From assembly GCA_018812265.1 (NCBI GenBank), contig JAHJDG010000030.1, forward strand, positions 1 to 38,710: a DNA stretch of 38,710 nt, in the 5' to 3' direction. The notes below the pieces were generated by a model that searched no databases, was not told the DNA's origin, and saw only the letters and a program-made list of their open reading frames with translations. Numbering within the stretch: position 1 is the stretch's first letter; each line of letters begins with the position of its first letter. Source of the stretch: a bacterium. GTDB lineage: Bacteria > Electryoneota > RPQS01. This document shows, in pieces, positions 7,105 through 15,946 of this stretch. The position numbers were made by a program, and so were the translations under genes.

Positions 7105-8454
7105 ATGATCTCACGATTCTATCGGCACATTGCACTGCCGATTGTTGACGCTTCGCGCCGAACGGACAGCCTAAGCGCGTTCCGCGAGCTGGACCGGACT
7201 CAGTGGCGTACGACTGAAGAGCTCCGGCAGATCCAGCTTGACAGGCTGCGCACACTCCTGATTCATGCGGCGAAGCAGGTACCCTACTACCGTGATCTAT
7301 TCCGGGAATGCGGATTCGATCCGTCGGCATTGCGCTGCGTCGAAGATCTTTCGGTGGTTCCGCTTCTCACGAAGGATATTATTCGCCGTGAGGCCTCACG
7401 TTTGGTCGCCGACAATGCACGGCGGTTCCAGCCTCGTCCGCATCGTTCCGCCGGCACTACCGGTCAGCCCATTGTCATTCAGATGGATCGTCGGCGTCAT
7501 TCGGTGGCGTGGGCAGACATGTATCGTTGGTGGAGTGCCGGAGGATGGAGACTTGGCGACCGCCAATTCGTCGTCGCCGGCGCCGCCCTGCACCCGCGGC
7601 AGATTTCCGGATTCAAGGCCCGGCTCTATTCTAAACTGAACCACTTCGTGGAATACACCTCCTTCGGCCTTTCCTGCGACTTGCTCGATCGGATACTGGA
7701 TCGCTTGGAAAAGGAGCGGCAACCAATCTTCCTACGCGGTTACGCATCCTCCATCTTCGAGCTGGCCCGTCGAGCCACTGATCGAAATTGGCAGGGCAGC
7801 GTGAAAGCAATCTTCACTACCGCCGAGACTCTTTTTCCCGAGCAACGTCGGCTCATCGAACGCGCGCTTAACGGACCGGTCTTCGATCAATGGGGCTGTC
7901 GAGACGGAGGAATCAGCGCCTTCGAGTGTGACCATCACCGGGGTCTTCATCTTGCCGTTGAGAACACGGTGGTCGAGATCTGCCGGAACGGTGCACCGTT
8001 GCCGCCTGGTGAATCCGGCGACGTCGTGGCCACGGATCTTTTCAGCTTCGCCATGCCTATCATCCGCTACGAAGTAGGCGATGTGGCCACGACGGCAACC
8101 GAACTCTGTCCCTGCGGCCGGGGTTTGCCTTTGATCGCATCCGTGCAAGGCCGCGTATCCGGATTCCTGATCGGTTCCAGAGGCCGCCGCATTCACGGCG
8201 AGTTCTTTTCCCACGTCTTCTGGGAAGCGTCGTGGGTGAAACACTTTCAGGTCGTTCAAGACGCTCTGGACGAAATTGTCGTCCGTATCGTTCTTAATCG
8301 CTCTCCCGAATCAGTCGAGGTGGAAGCGGCGTGCCGCATCATGCAGGAGCACGCCGGACCGGATTGCCGCATTCGCCTCGATTTTGTAGATGAAATTCCG
8401 CCCGGCCCTATGGGCAAACGCCAGTTCATTATATGCCGAATTCCGACCCCCTGA
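7105..8454 (+). CDS. AMP-forming adenylate ligase, phenylacetate-CoA ligase (PaaK/CapK) family
   Basis: The 449-residue protein has an early QVPYYRDLF segment typical of PaaK/CapK proteins. The ATP-binding motif SAGTTGQP lies at 115-122, FDQWGCRDGG in the middle, and MPIIRYEVGDVA (the adenylation-core hinge motif) near 315-327. The C-terminal small domain runs to the end. The family activates a carboxylate as an acyl-adenylate, usually on to CoA. In surface-polysaccharide loci such ligases (CapK-like) are found with unknown substrates. AAGG lies just before the ATG. The 3' end overlaps the DUF362 gene by 22 bases, so they are translationally coupled. The neighbouring glycosyltransferase and CapA-like gene suggest a role in envelope polymer synthesis rather than phenylacetate breakdown; no other paa genes are present. 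Confidence 0.87.
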   Translation: MISRFYRHIALPIVDASRRTDSLSAFRELDRTQWRTTEELRQIQLDRLRTLLIHAAKQVPYYRDLFRECGFDPSALRCVEDLSVVPLLTKDIIRREASRLVADNARRFQPRPHRSAGTTGQPIVIQMDRRRHSVAWADMYRWWSAGGWRLGDRQFVVAGAALHPRQISGFKARLYSKLNHFVEYTSFGLSCDLLDRILDRLEKERQPIFLRGYASSIFELARRATDRNWQGSVKAIFTTAETLFPEQRRLIERALNGPVFDQWGCRDGGISAFECDHHRGLHLAVENTVVEICRNGAPLPPGESGDVVATDLFSFAMPIIRYEVGDVATTATELCPCGRGLPLIASVQGRVSGFLIGSRGRRIHGEFFSHVFWEASWVKHFQVVQDALDEIVVRIVLNRSPESVEVEAACRIMQEHAGPDCRIRLDFVDEIPPGPMGKRQFIICRIPTP

Positions 8455-9986
8455 ACGGGCCCAGCCCCTCGCCCGACAAATCATCTGCGGTTGCGCTGTT
8501 TCATGATCCGCGGCTGACGTCGTATCCTTCTGAGCCGCCCTTTGATCCTGCGGATCTTTATCCCGAAAATCCCAGTCGTGGTTGTGTTGCCGCTGGGGCG
8601 AATCCTATTTATGCCTATGTGCGTCAGTTGCTGGCCGATTTGGGCTTGGATGCGAAAAACTTCGGATCCGGGCAATGGAATCCATTGTCTGATTTGGTCG
8701 CTCCCGGCGGCACCGTGGTCATCAAGCCCAATCTGGTGGATTTGAAACAAGGCTGGATTGCTCTCGGGGGCGAGCGGGTGCTCGATATGGTCACGAATGG
8801 ATCGGTGCTCCGGCCGCTTATTGACTACGCCTATCATGCGGTGGGACCGAATGGTCGTATTGTCGTCGGGGATGCACCTCTTGTTCATGCCGGTTTTGAT
8901 GCGATTGTCGAGGGGGCCGGAATCAAACCGATGATGGAAACGTTGTCGGCTCGCGGGATCGCCGTGGAACTGATGGACTTCCGCGAAGAATTTTTCGCGC
9001 GCTGGTCGGGCGAACGCTATGAGCTGCCGGGGGATCGTCTCGGGAATAGCGTTCTGGATATTGGAAACCGCAGCGCCCTCGATCCCCTCGATAGCGATCC
9101 GCCCGCGCACTACTTCACGCTCGCTGACCAGACCGTTCATCGCACCGAGCCTCAGCGACATCACTTTAAGGGCTGCCACGAGTACTGCATTCCCAACACG
9201 ATATTGGGATGTGATCTGTTCATCAACGTTCCAAAGCTCAAGACTCACGTCAAGACCGGCGTAACCCTTTCATTGAAAAACTTGATGGGGATCACGCACT
9301 ACCGCCGCTGGATGCCCCACCATCGAACCGGTGCGCCGCCCGAGGGGGATGAATTCCCCATGGATCCGGGAACGATCCTGCGTCATCGGGAACGGATTCT
9401 TCGTCGCGTCAGCAGACTACCCGGCGGTGAGTTGTTCATTCGCATGGCAGCCTACCTCCGCCACAGCACAGCGCGGCTCGTCGGGCACCGCGATCGAACG
9501 ATCATTCATGGCGGATGGTATGGAAATGACACCCTGTGGCGAACACTGGTTGATCTTAATCGAGTTCTCTTCTACGGCCGACCCGGTGGCCAATTCGTAC
9601 CGGAGCGCCGAAGCTATCTCTCGATCGTGGATGGCGTCATCGCCGGTGAAGGCAATGGGCCGGTGAAGCCTACGACCAAGCCCGTGGGCGTCCTCGCCGC
9701 CTCGATGGATCCCGTTGCGCTTGATACGGTTCTCGCGTGGATCATGGGCTACGAGCCGACCCGTATCCGATTGCTGCAGGGAGCGGCTGCTTCGCGGGAT
9801 ACCCTCTGGCTCGGACATACGGACTTCAACCGTATTGATGTGAAAACCAACATCGAGGATTGGCGTAGTCTCGATCTCGATTTCCGCGAGCCTTTGGGAT
9901 GGGAAGGTTATCTCAAACGCGGATCCGCGCTGACTCTCGAAATGCAGGAACGGCTCCGCTTCATGGGTCCGGCCGTGCTGCCGTAG
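8433..9986 (+). CDS. DUF362 domain-containing protein
   Basis: The 517-residue protein has the DUF362 hallmarks. GGTVVIKPNLVD surrounds K98-N100. NVPKLKTH (V266-H272) is followed by SLKNLMGITHYRRW. Near the C-terminus come DGVIAGEGNGP and SMDPVALDTVLAWIMGY. No ferredoxin-type CxxCxxC cluster is visible, unlike many DUF362 proteins that carry Fe-S domains; the only close cysteine pair is in GCHEYC. The biochemical role of DUF362 is not established in general. The start at 8433 overlaps the ligase gene, and the next gene begins one base after this stop, so the three form one operon. There is no signal peptide. A role in making or modifying a surface molecule is inferred only from context. Confidence 0.88.
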   Translation: MPNSDPLNGPSPSPDKSSAVALFHDPRLTSYPSEPPFDPADLYPENPSRGCVAAGANPIYAYVRQLLADLGLDAKNFGSGQWNPLSDLVAPGGTVVIKPNLVDLKQGWIALGGERVLDMVTNGSVLRPLIDYAYHAVGPNGRIVVGDAPLVHAGFDAIVEGAGIKPMMETLSARGIAVELMDFREEFFARWSGERYELPGDRLGNSVLDIGNRSALDPLDSDPPAHYFTLADQTVHRTEPQRHHFKGCHEYCIPNTILGCDLFINVPKLKTHVKTGVTLSLKNLMGITHYRRWMPHHRTGAPPEGDEFPMDPGTILRHRERILRRVSRLPGGELFIRMAAYLRHSTARLVGHRDRTIIHGGWYGNDTLWRTLVDLNRVLFYGRPGGQFVPERRSYLSIVDGVIAGEGNGPVKPTTKPVGVLAASMDPVALDTVLAWIMGYEPTRIRLLQGAAASRDTLWLGHTDFNRIDVKTNIEDWRSLDLDFREPLGWEGYLKRGSALTLEMQERLRFMGPAVLP

Positions 9987-9987
9987 G

Positions 9988-11124
9988 ATGTCCATGCCGA
10001 TGCGCGTCGTCATTACCACTACCCTGAACGCGAATCTCTTCCGCGCCAAGCTCGTGCCCCTCATCCGCGCGCGACCCGACGTCGAGGTTGTCGTCGTCAC
10101 GGATCGTGAGGGACCGGCGCTTGACCGTGTGCGCTGGATTTGGCCACGCGGGCTGTGGCGATGTTTCGGAAGACTCGGCGGGCGCTGGCTGCTGCTGCTG
10201 CGCGAGGTCATGGATCCCCGCACGAAGCTGGTCATGGCCTACAACGTGATCCCTCACGGATTCTTCGCCGTCACGACCGCCCGAATCCGCCGACTGCCGG
10301 TCTTCCTCCATCTGATTGCCGGTGCGGCGGATGTTCGCTTCGCGCATAACGTTAAGGTGGCCGACAATCGTCTCATCACCCGCACCCGGAATCCACGTCG
10401 GATCGAGAAACTTGCCGAATGGACAATCCGCCGCGCCGCCAAGCTCTGTGTTCCGGGCACCAACACGGAAAATTTCCTCCGCTCACTCGGATTTCCCGCC
10501 GAACGCATCGTCCGCCTTCACAGCACGATTGATCCCGAGGTTTTCCACGCACCGGGGGGCGGCGAACGCGATATTGATGTGCTCGTCTCCGCGCAACTTC
10601 GCGTGCGGAAACGTCCGGTTTTCACGCTCGAAGTCTTCCGTCGAATTCTCGACGCCCGCCCGAACACCCGCTTCTGCTGGCTCGGCGACGGCCCGATGCA
10701 AACCGAATTCGAGGAGGCTCTCGACCGTCTCGGCTTGCGCGACGCCGTCTTGTGGACCACGACCGACGGCGTGGCCGATTACTACCGCCGCGCCCGCATT
10801 TTCCTGCTGTGCTCCATGAATGAGGGACTCTCTTTGGCCTGCATGGAAGCGATGGCCTGCGGAATGGTTCCCATTACCACTGATTGCGGGGACATGGCCG
10901 AGATCGTTCGTCCCGGCCAAACCGGAGAACTGCTGTCCGTGGCCGCCTCATCAGAGGAGTTTTCCGAGGCTGTTCTTCGCTTGCTCGAGGACTCCGACCT
11001 CTGGCAGAATTTCTCCTCCTCATCTCAGGAACTGATCCGGAGTGAGCATAGCTATCCCTCTGCTATCGAGCACTGGCGGGCGCTGCTCGCTCCGTTTGCT
11101 GAAAAGGCCAAAGACCTTATCTGA
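9988..11124 (+). CDS. Glycosyltransferase, GT4 family (GT-B fold)
   Basis: This 378-residue protein has an N-terminal Rossmann-like half and a C-terminal Glycos_transf_1 half. The latter shows LVSAQLRVRKRP, the GDGP turn (233-236), and the donor-binding E-x7-E motif E279...E287 in NEGLSLACMEAMACG, followed by ITTDCGDMAEIV. GT4 enzymes transfer a sugar from a nucleotide-sugar with retention of configuration; donor and acceptor cannot be read from sequence. Three in-frame ATGs (9988, 9994, 10000) follow each other, and the third, giving MRVVITTTLN, could be the true start. It begins one base after the DUF362 stop and is the last gene of the tight three-gene run. The CapA-like gene follows after 200 bases with its own promoter candidate. 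Confidence 0.9.
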   Translation: MSMPMRVVITTTLNANLFRAKLVPLIRARPDVEVVVVTDREGPALDRVRWIWPRGLWRCFGRLGGRWLLLLREVMDPRTKLVMAYNVIPHGFFAVTTARIRRLPVFLHLIAGAADVRFAHNVKVADNRLITRTRNPRRIEKLAEWTIRRAAKLCVPGTNTENFLRSLGFPAERIVRLHSTIDPEVFHAPGGGERDIDVLVSAQLRVRKRPVFTLEVFRRILDARPNTRFCWLGDGPMQTEFEEALDRLGLRDAVLWTTTDGVADYYRRARIFLLCSMNEGLSLACMEAMACGMVPITTDCGDMAEIVRPGQTGELLSVAASSEEFSEAVLRLLEDSDLWQNFSSSSQELIRSEHSYPSAIEHWRALLAPFAEKAKDLI

Positions 11125-11272
11125 AGTAGCCGAAAGGCCGATATTCGCCGAACAGGGTCGTCTGCCGGAATTTGAATGATCGAAGGTAGTTACATGTCAC
11201 CGAAAACACACGAGATAGTACAATTATCGCCATTCATAATTATAAACCACCGTAATTCGTATACAGACCGAC

Positions 11273-11302
11273 TTGACTTCCCGGTCAATTTACCCCTACA
11301 TT
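11273..11302 (+). promoter_or_regulatory. Sigma-70-like promoter candidate for the CapA-like gene
   Basis: TTGACT (11273-11278) and TACATT (11297-11302) are 18 bases apart in an AT-rich part of the 200-base gap after the glycosyltransferase. The position is 35 bases before the ATG at 11337. No other candidate of this quality was seen in the gap. Confidence 0.5.
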
Positions 11303-11336
11303 AGGAATTAAGCATCCGAAGCCGGTGTGGCCGACC

Positions 11337-14288
11337 ATGAACTGCAAACGAGCTTCTCAAAAGATCGGTTTGACTCTACTGCTGGCGCTGACCGCGACCT
11401 GCGCCGTAGTCAACGCCGGTCCTCGCCGCCCGCCTCGTACTCCCGGTCTCGATGAGTGCGATTCCCTCTTTGCCGTAGTCATCCAGCCCGAGGGCGGTAC
11501 TGTGCGCTTGAGCTGGTACGATATGCCGGGTGTCAGCGAGTGGATCGTGTATCGCGGCACGCGGGCGGACATGTCCGACTGCGAAATCGCCGCGGTCGTT
11601 TCCGATACCTGCACGTGGCGGGAGTCCTCTACGGTTATATCCGAGAGGATTCGTCTTTTCTACTGGGTGGCGGCGCGCTGGTTTGGCGGCACGCCCGAAA
11701 ACTACTCGATCATTGCCGATTTCGAGGAACCGGTTGCGCTGCTGAGCTACTCCATGGATGAAGACCTTGAACCGAGTGCATGGCACCGCATCGTAGACGG
11801 CGGCTACAATCCGTACGGATACAGTCTCGAGCTCTACGGCAACACTTGGAAACGTCATCCGATTGACACGGTCTGGCTCGAGGCGGGAACCATCTGGCGA
11901 GTGGCGGCCAAGGCGGAGACAATCGGCGAGGGACAGGCGATTGGAATGGCCGACTCCGCCAATGAAATGTGGTACGGTTTGTGGGGTACTGAAGTCAGGC
12001 AGCTCGCGTCGTGGAACAACATCTATCAGGGGTGGGAGCCTGCCGGAACATGGGCGTATTTCGATTTGCCGGTGGGGGAAGACTGGATGGGCAGATTTGG
12101 CTACTATCCGGCCGTCACCACGCTCCTCTATGCCAATGATTCCGACAACCGACGGGGCGTTTTCCGGATTGACCAGATTCGCGATGTTACCGGCACCATC
12201 AGCCTTCCGCCCGATGCGCGTTTCCGCTGGCGCATCACCGGGTATCCGCATCCCGATACGATGGAGGTCGCTTTCTGCTCGATGGGTTGTGATCCCGAAG
12301 GTCCCCTCTATCGGCACTTCTGGTCCTTGGGTGATGGCACCTTCTCCACTCAAGCTCATCCGGTTCATCGCTTTCCCGCACGCGGAGTGTTTTCCGTGGC
12401 TCTCAGTATTCGCGATACATCCAACCGGGTGGACTGGATTGTACAGGAGGTGGCCGACACCGTTGCCGATGCCAGCCGCCGGATTACCGCGCTGTTCGGC
12501 GGAGACGTGATGATGGCCCGCCGCTATGAGGAAGCGGGAGGGATCATCCCTACTCGCGGCGTCAACGCCATTTTCGAGAATATCCGCCCGCTGGTCTCGT
12601 CCGTAGAACTTGCCATGTGCAATCTTGAGTGCCCGCTCACCAACGCGACCGAGCACCATCCCACCAAGATGTACTATTTCAAGGGTCGTCCCGAATACGT
12701 GGAAGGGCTAACGTTCGCGGGCTTCGACTACTGCGCGCTGGCCAACAATCACACCTATGATTATCTCGATTCGGGCATGTTCCAGACCATGCACGTGCTC
12801 GATTCGGTCGGACTCCTGCATTCCGGCTGCGGAGAGACCGACGGGATCGCCCGGCAGCCCGTCTTCTTCAGCCTGAATGGTCTGTCCGTTGCCATCGTAT
12901 CCTTCTGCAATCGCGACGGCTCGTGGGACAATGAACAACCCTTCCTCGGCGCTGGGCCGTCGCGTCCGGGCTTCGCCATGTGGAACCGGCCCAACATGGA
13001 GCAGGCCATTCCCGCGCTCCGCGATGAAGCCGACGTCGTGATCGTCCAGGTGCATTCGGGATTCGAATATGCCACTGAGCCTCCCTACCTCAGCCAACCG
13101 GACAACGACCGAGCCGAATGGGATGAAGTCATCTCAGCGGTGATTCCCGATACCAGCGACGTGGACCTTCGCCGCTACGCCATTGATCTGGGCGCGGACC
13201 TTGTGGTCAATCACCATCCGCATGTGATCCAGGGCTGCGAGTTCTACGACGGCAGGCTGATCGCGCATAGCATGGGCAACTTCGCTTTCGACCAGTACCT
13301 CTCCGAGACGTTCTTCACCATGGCAATCAAGACTCAGCTCGTCGGAGGCGTGGGAGCGACCGGATTCGTGATGCATCCGGTCTTCATTGACCGCTACATC
13401 CCCGGCCCCGCCCGCGGCGAATTGGGGGGAGCCATTATTGACTATGTGGCCGATCTTTCGCGTCCGATGAATACCTGGGTCATGCGCGCGCCCGAGGCTG
13501 ACACGGCGCGGATTATCCCGGCAGGCAATCGAGCCAGTTGTCAGAGGCAAGACTACGGAGCCGAACTACGATTGGAGAATCGAAGTGGATTGGCGATTTC
13601 CGCCCCGTTCCGATTGGAGGGAGGTGGCTATCTTACACGGATGTCTCTGGATAGCATGAACATGCAGTTCCGGGTGGGTCGGGAATTGTTGTGGTATGGC
13701 AACATGGAGGATGAGGGGGCTACCCCGTGGGACTTGAATAGCAACTTTGAACGGTATGATACGCAGCTTGTCTGCCGGGGTGAACGGAGCCTGCGCTTGA
13801 ACCGAGCCGGTGGGGGGAACAATAGCGTCAGCACAAATCTGCTCAATCGCTGGCCGTGGACGGCTGGCTCTTACACCATGTCCGGCTTTGCGAGGGGTGA
13901 AAATACACGTGAGGTAAGACTTGAAGTTCGCTTCTGGAACCAGCGGACGGGCGGGGTTTTAGTGAATACGCAACTGATTGGCGAAGAGCTCAGCGGATTG
14001 TTTTTTTGGAAGCAGTCGTGGGACGACGTCGTCCGACCGGAGGGGGGCTGGTACTACGATGTCCGGGTCAACTTGCGATCCCCTGCGTCCGGCGAGGGAT
14101 TCGCCTGGTTCGATGATTTGGCCTTGATTCGGTGGGAGGATTGGCAATCGGGGATGGCTGAACTTCCCTTTCCCAATAATCTGACCTACGTTCAGGTACG
14201 TGGGCCGGAAGACTCCGAAAGTGCCCCGATCTCCTACCGCAGGGAATGGTACTATCCGATTGACATCGGAGGCGGTAGTCCGGATTAG
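11337..14288 (+). CDS. Secreted CapA-like metallophosphatase with PKD and jelly-roll modules
   Basis: ATG 11337 gives MNCKRASQKIGLTLLLALTA, a clear signal peptide; a GTG at 11325 is also in frame but less likely. The 983-residue protein has these modules in order: fibronectin-III-like (about 40-120), jelly-roll like a carbohydrate-binding module (125-285), PKD (about 300-370, WSLGDGTFS), and a CapA/metallophosphatase core (385-690). The core has GGD (D390), CNLECPL, ALANNHTYDY, QVHSGFE and VVNHHPHVIQG, then HSMGNFAFDQ. A second jelly-roll (about 770-945, ending WFDDLALI) follows. CapA belongs to poly-gamma-glutamate export/attachment systems, but CapB and CapC are absent here, so the substrate is open. 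No YPNPFNP tail is present. It may act on the polymer made by the upstream operon. Confidence 0.85.
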   Translation: MNCKRASQKIGLTLLLALTATCAVVNAGPRRPPRTPGLDECDSLFAVVIQPEGGTVRLSWYDMPGVSEWIVYRGTRADMSDCEIAAVVSDTCTWRESSTVISERIRLFYWVAARWFGGTPENYSIIADFEEPVALLSYSMDEDLEPSAWHRIVDGGYNPYGYSLELYGNTWKRHPIDTVWLEAGTIWRVAAKAETIGEGQAIGMADSANEMWYGLWGTEVRQLASWNNIYQGWEPAGTWAYFDLPVGEDWMGRFGYYPAVTTLLYANDSDNRRGVFRIDQIRDVTGTISLPPDARFRWRITGYPHPDTMEVAFCSMGCDPEGPLYRHFWSLGDGTFSTQAHPVHRFPARGVFSVALSIRDTSNRVDWIVQEVADTVADASRRITALFGGDVMMARRYEEAGGIIPTRGVNAIFENIRPLVSSVELAMCNLECPLTNATEHHPTKMYYFKGRPEYVEGLTFAGFDYCALANNHTYDYLDSGMFQTMHVLDSVGLLHSGCGETDGIARQPVFFSLNGLSVAIVSFCNRDGSWDNEQPFLGAGPSRPGFAMWNRPNMEQAIPALRDEADVVIVQVHSGFEYATEPPYLSQPDNDRAEWDEVISAVIPDTSDVDLRRYAIDLGADLVVNHHPHVIQGCEFYDGRLIAHSMGNFAFDQYLSETFFTMAIKTQLVGGVGATGFVMHPVFIDRYIPGPARGELGGAIIDYVADLSRPMNTWVMRAPEADTARIIPAGNRASCQRQDYGAELRLENRSGLAISAPFRLEGGGYLTRMSLDSMNMQFRVGRELLWYGNMEDEGATPWDLNSNFERYDTQLVCRGERSLRLNRAGGGNNSVSTNLLNRWPWTAGSYTMSGFARGENTREVRLEVRFWNQRTGGVLVNTQLIGEELSGLFFWKQSWDDVVRPEGGWYYDVRVNLRSPASGEGFAWFDDLALIRWEDWQSGMAELPFPNNLTYVQVRGPEDSESAPISYRREWYYPIDIGGGSPD

Positions 14289-14307
14289 TGGCGGTTGCTG
14301 TCCGCGA

Positions 14308-14859
14308 TCATGGTTTTCGGAAGAGAAAAGCCGACAGTCCCGTAAGTGAAGCACTGCCAATCAGGGCGGCCAGAAGTACGGTCCACCAGATACCCTCTTG
14401 GCCGCCGCTTTCTTCCATCGCGGCTGCTCGGGCCGGCTTGGCCAGAACAAGGTACTGCCGGCCGCTGGTCTTGACCCGATATACCAGAGCATGATTCTTC
14501 CCGCTATCCGCAGTAGACTCCACAAATAGCGACTTTCCCGGCTCAAGCAGTTTGATGGCCTCCGCCTGCGGCCTGAATTCCGAAACCATCGCCACTACTT
14601 CCCCCGCGCTTTGCCGCAGTCGAATCGTTGTCCCGAGGGCTTTCTCCCACTCACCGGGTATGGCCGGCTGTCCGAAGGAGGGCGGAATGCGGCTCAGACA
14701 GAAGTACTCGATCAGCCGCACTTCCCGGAGCAGCCACTCTTGAGCCATGCTTCCCCCCCCCGCACTTTCAGACGGATGCGCGAAGTGAATGCCCGTCAGA
14801 AGCGAAGCCACACCCACCACCACGAACGAGACCAAAAAGACCACTACAAGTCGTTTCAT
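14308..14859 (-). CDS. Small membrane protein of unknown function, two terminal helices
   Basis: This 183-residue protein is not recognised. It starts MKRLVVVFLVSFVVVGVASL, an uncleaved helix or signal peptide, and ends with a second hydrophobic helix (about 157-178) and FLFRKP. The approximately 130 residues between are polar and probably periplasmic. They contain EWEKALGTTIRLRQSAGEVV and a short beta-rich stretch ending YRVKTSGRQYLVLAKPA. It converges on the CapA-like gene with only 19 bases between stops and is divergent from the gamma-carbonic-anhydrase-like gene. The codon usage and GC-rich third positions match the neighbours, which supports a real gene. Confidence 0.65.
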   Translation of the reverse strand: MKRLVVVFLVSFVVVGVASLLTGIHFAHPSESAGGGSMAQEWLLREVRLIEYFCLSRIPPSFGQPAIPGEWEKALGTTIRLRQSAGEVVAMVSEFRPQAEAIKLLEPGKSLFVESTADSGKNHALVYRVKTSGRQYLVLAKPARAAAMEESGGQEGIWWTVLLAALIGSASLTGLSAFLFRKP

Positions 14860-14964
14860 AGGTCAACACCACTTTCTTTGGCTGCCACAAGAAACGGCTT
14901 CCATCCGACAATTGCAAACGAATCTCGGATTGACGCGCAACTTTTCAAAGGCATTAATCGTACA

Positions 14965-15492
14965 ATGAGCACGGACGGATCCATTCTGCTTCCTTTCAAG
15001 GGTATTCTGCCGAGGATTCATCCGACCGCCTGGATCGCTCCCGGCGCGGTGGTCATCGGAGACACGGAAATCGGCGCCGAGTCCTCGGTGTGGTTTGGCT
15101 GCGTTATTCGCGGTGACGTGAACTTCGCCCGCATCGGCAGCCGCGTGAATATCCAGGACGGCGCCATCTGTCACGTCAATCACGATGAGTTTTCTCTCGT
15201 CATCGAGGATAGCGTTTCGGTCGGGCATTGCGTGATGCTTCACGGCTGCCGACTCGAGCGAGGTTGTCTGATAGGCATCGGTGCGCGGATTCTCGACGGT
15301 GTGGTGGTGGGAAGCGAGAGTCTGGTGGCCGCGGGTTCGGTGGTTCGCGAAGGCACCATCATTCCCGCCGGCGAACTCTGGGCCGGCATCCCCGCCGTCA
15401 AGAAACGCGATCTGACGCCGGAAGCCCGCCGCGAGATCTTGGCCACCGCCGATCACTACGTGCAATACCGTCTCCATTATATGGAGAAGTGA
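14965..15492 (+). CDS. Gamma-carbonic-anhydrase-like hexapeptide-repeat protein (YrdA/PaaY type)
   Basis: The 175-residue protein is a left-handed beta-helix of the LbetaH superfamily with repeats such as IAPGAVVIGDTEIG, GARILDGVVVGSESLV and AAGSVVREGTII. Candidate zinc histidines are H70 (GAICHVNH) and H88/H93 (GHCVMLHGC); the five-residue spacing of the last two is that of the Cam family. Family members bind metal, and many have weak or no carbonic anhydrase activity, so the reaction is not certain. The open frame extends upstream to 14611, but that part overlaps the divergent gene and has no family match, so ATG 14965 is chosen. The ending WAGIPAVKKRDLTPE is typical of the family. Confidence 0.9.
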   Translation: MSTDGSILLPFKGILPRIHPTAWIAPGAVVIGDTEIGAESSVWFGCVIRGDVNFARIGSRVNIQDGAICHVNHDEFSLVIEDSVSVGHCVMLHGCRLERGCLIGIGARILDGVVVGSESLVAAGSVVREGTIIPAGELWAGIPAVKKRDLTPEARREILATADHYVQYRLHYMEK

Positions 15493-15571
15493 TTTCGCAC
15501 GGTCAAGCCGGCCCCCAAAAGAAACGCTTGTTCGCCATCGCTATTCACATAACACAGGTTATCGCCGCATC

Positions 15572-15805
15572 ATGAATCAGTCTTCCGGCCAGCCCACCAG
15601 TACGGGCACCGTGAAATGGTTCTCTATGAAAAAAGGATTCGGTTTCATCGAGGCGGAGAACGGAGAAGAAGTATTCGTTCACTATTCCTCGATTACCGGC
15701 CGCGGCTATCGGGTGTTGCAGCCCGGTGACCGCGTCAGCTTCGAGAAAGTCCCGGGTCCCAAAGGTCAACAGGCTTTCCACGTCGTGGTATTGAGTCCGC
15801 AATAG
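15572..15805 (+). CDS. Cold-shock domain protein, CspA family
   Basis: This 77-residue single OB-fold protein binds single-stranded RNA/DNA. It shows GTVKWFSMKKGFGFI with RNP1 (K21-I26) and RNP2 VFVHY (34-38), then GDRVSFE and a C-terminal VVVLSPQ. A short Ser/Thr/Gly-rich N-terminal extension of about 10 residues precedes the domain. Family members act as RNA chaperones and transcription antiterminators. The gene is followed directly by a strong terminator and appears monocistronic. Confidence 0.95.
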   Translation: MNQSSGQPTSTGTVKWFSMKKGFGFIEAENGEEVFVHYSSITGRGYRVLQPGDRVSFEKVPGPKGQQAFHVVVLSPQ

Positions 15806-15825
15806 TTCCGCGTTTCTTTCGCGCG

Positions 15826-15863
15826 AAGGGTCGCCTGCCAAAGCAGGTGACCCTTTCTGTTTT
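15826..15863 (+). terminator. Rho-independent terminator of the cold-shock gene
   Basis: A 13-bp stem with one G-U pair (15826-15838 with 15843-15855) and a CAAA loop is followed by the U-rich run TCTGTTTT. It begins 21 bases after the csp stop codon. Confidence 0.85.
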
Positions 15864-15946
15864 GTATATTGTGGGGGCAGAGATTTTGCACGATTCCGCT
15901 GGCTGTACGGCTGATTACGATTTGACGTTGACGCTTGGCAACACCG

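Noticed and set aside
11376-12659. Minus-strand open frame opposite the CapA-like gene
   Set aside because: No motif or ribosome site, and it lies inside a coding region with PKD and metallophosphatase motifs.
14611-14964. Upstream extension of the gamma-carbonic-anhydrase-like frame
   Set aside because: It overlaps the divergent membrane-protein gene, has low-complexity His/Arg content and no family similarity; ATG 14965 fits the family start.
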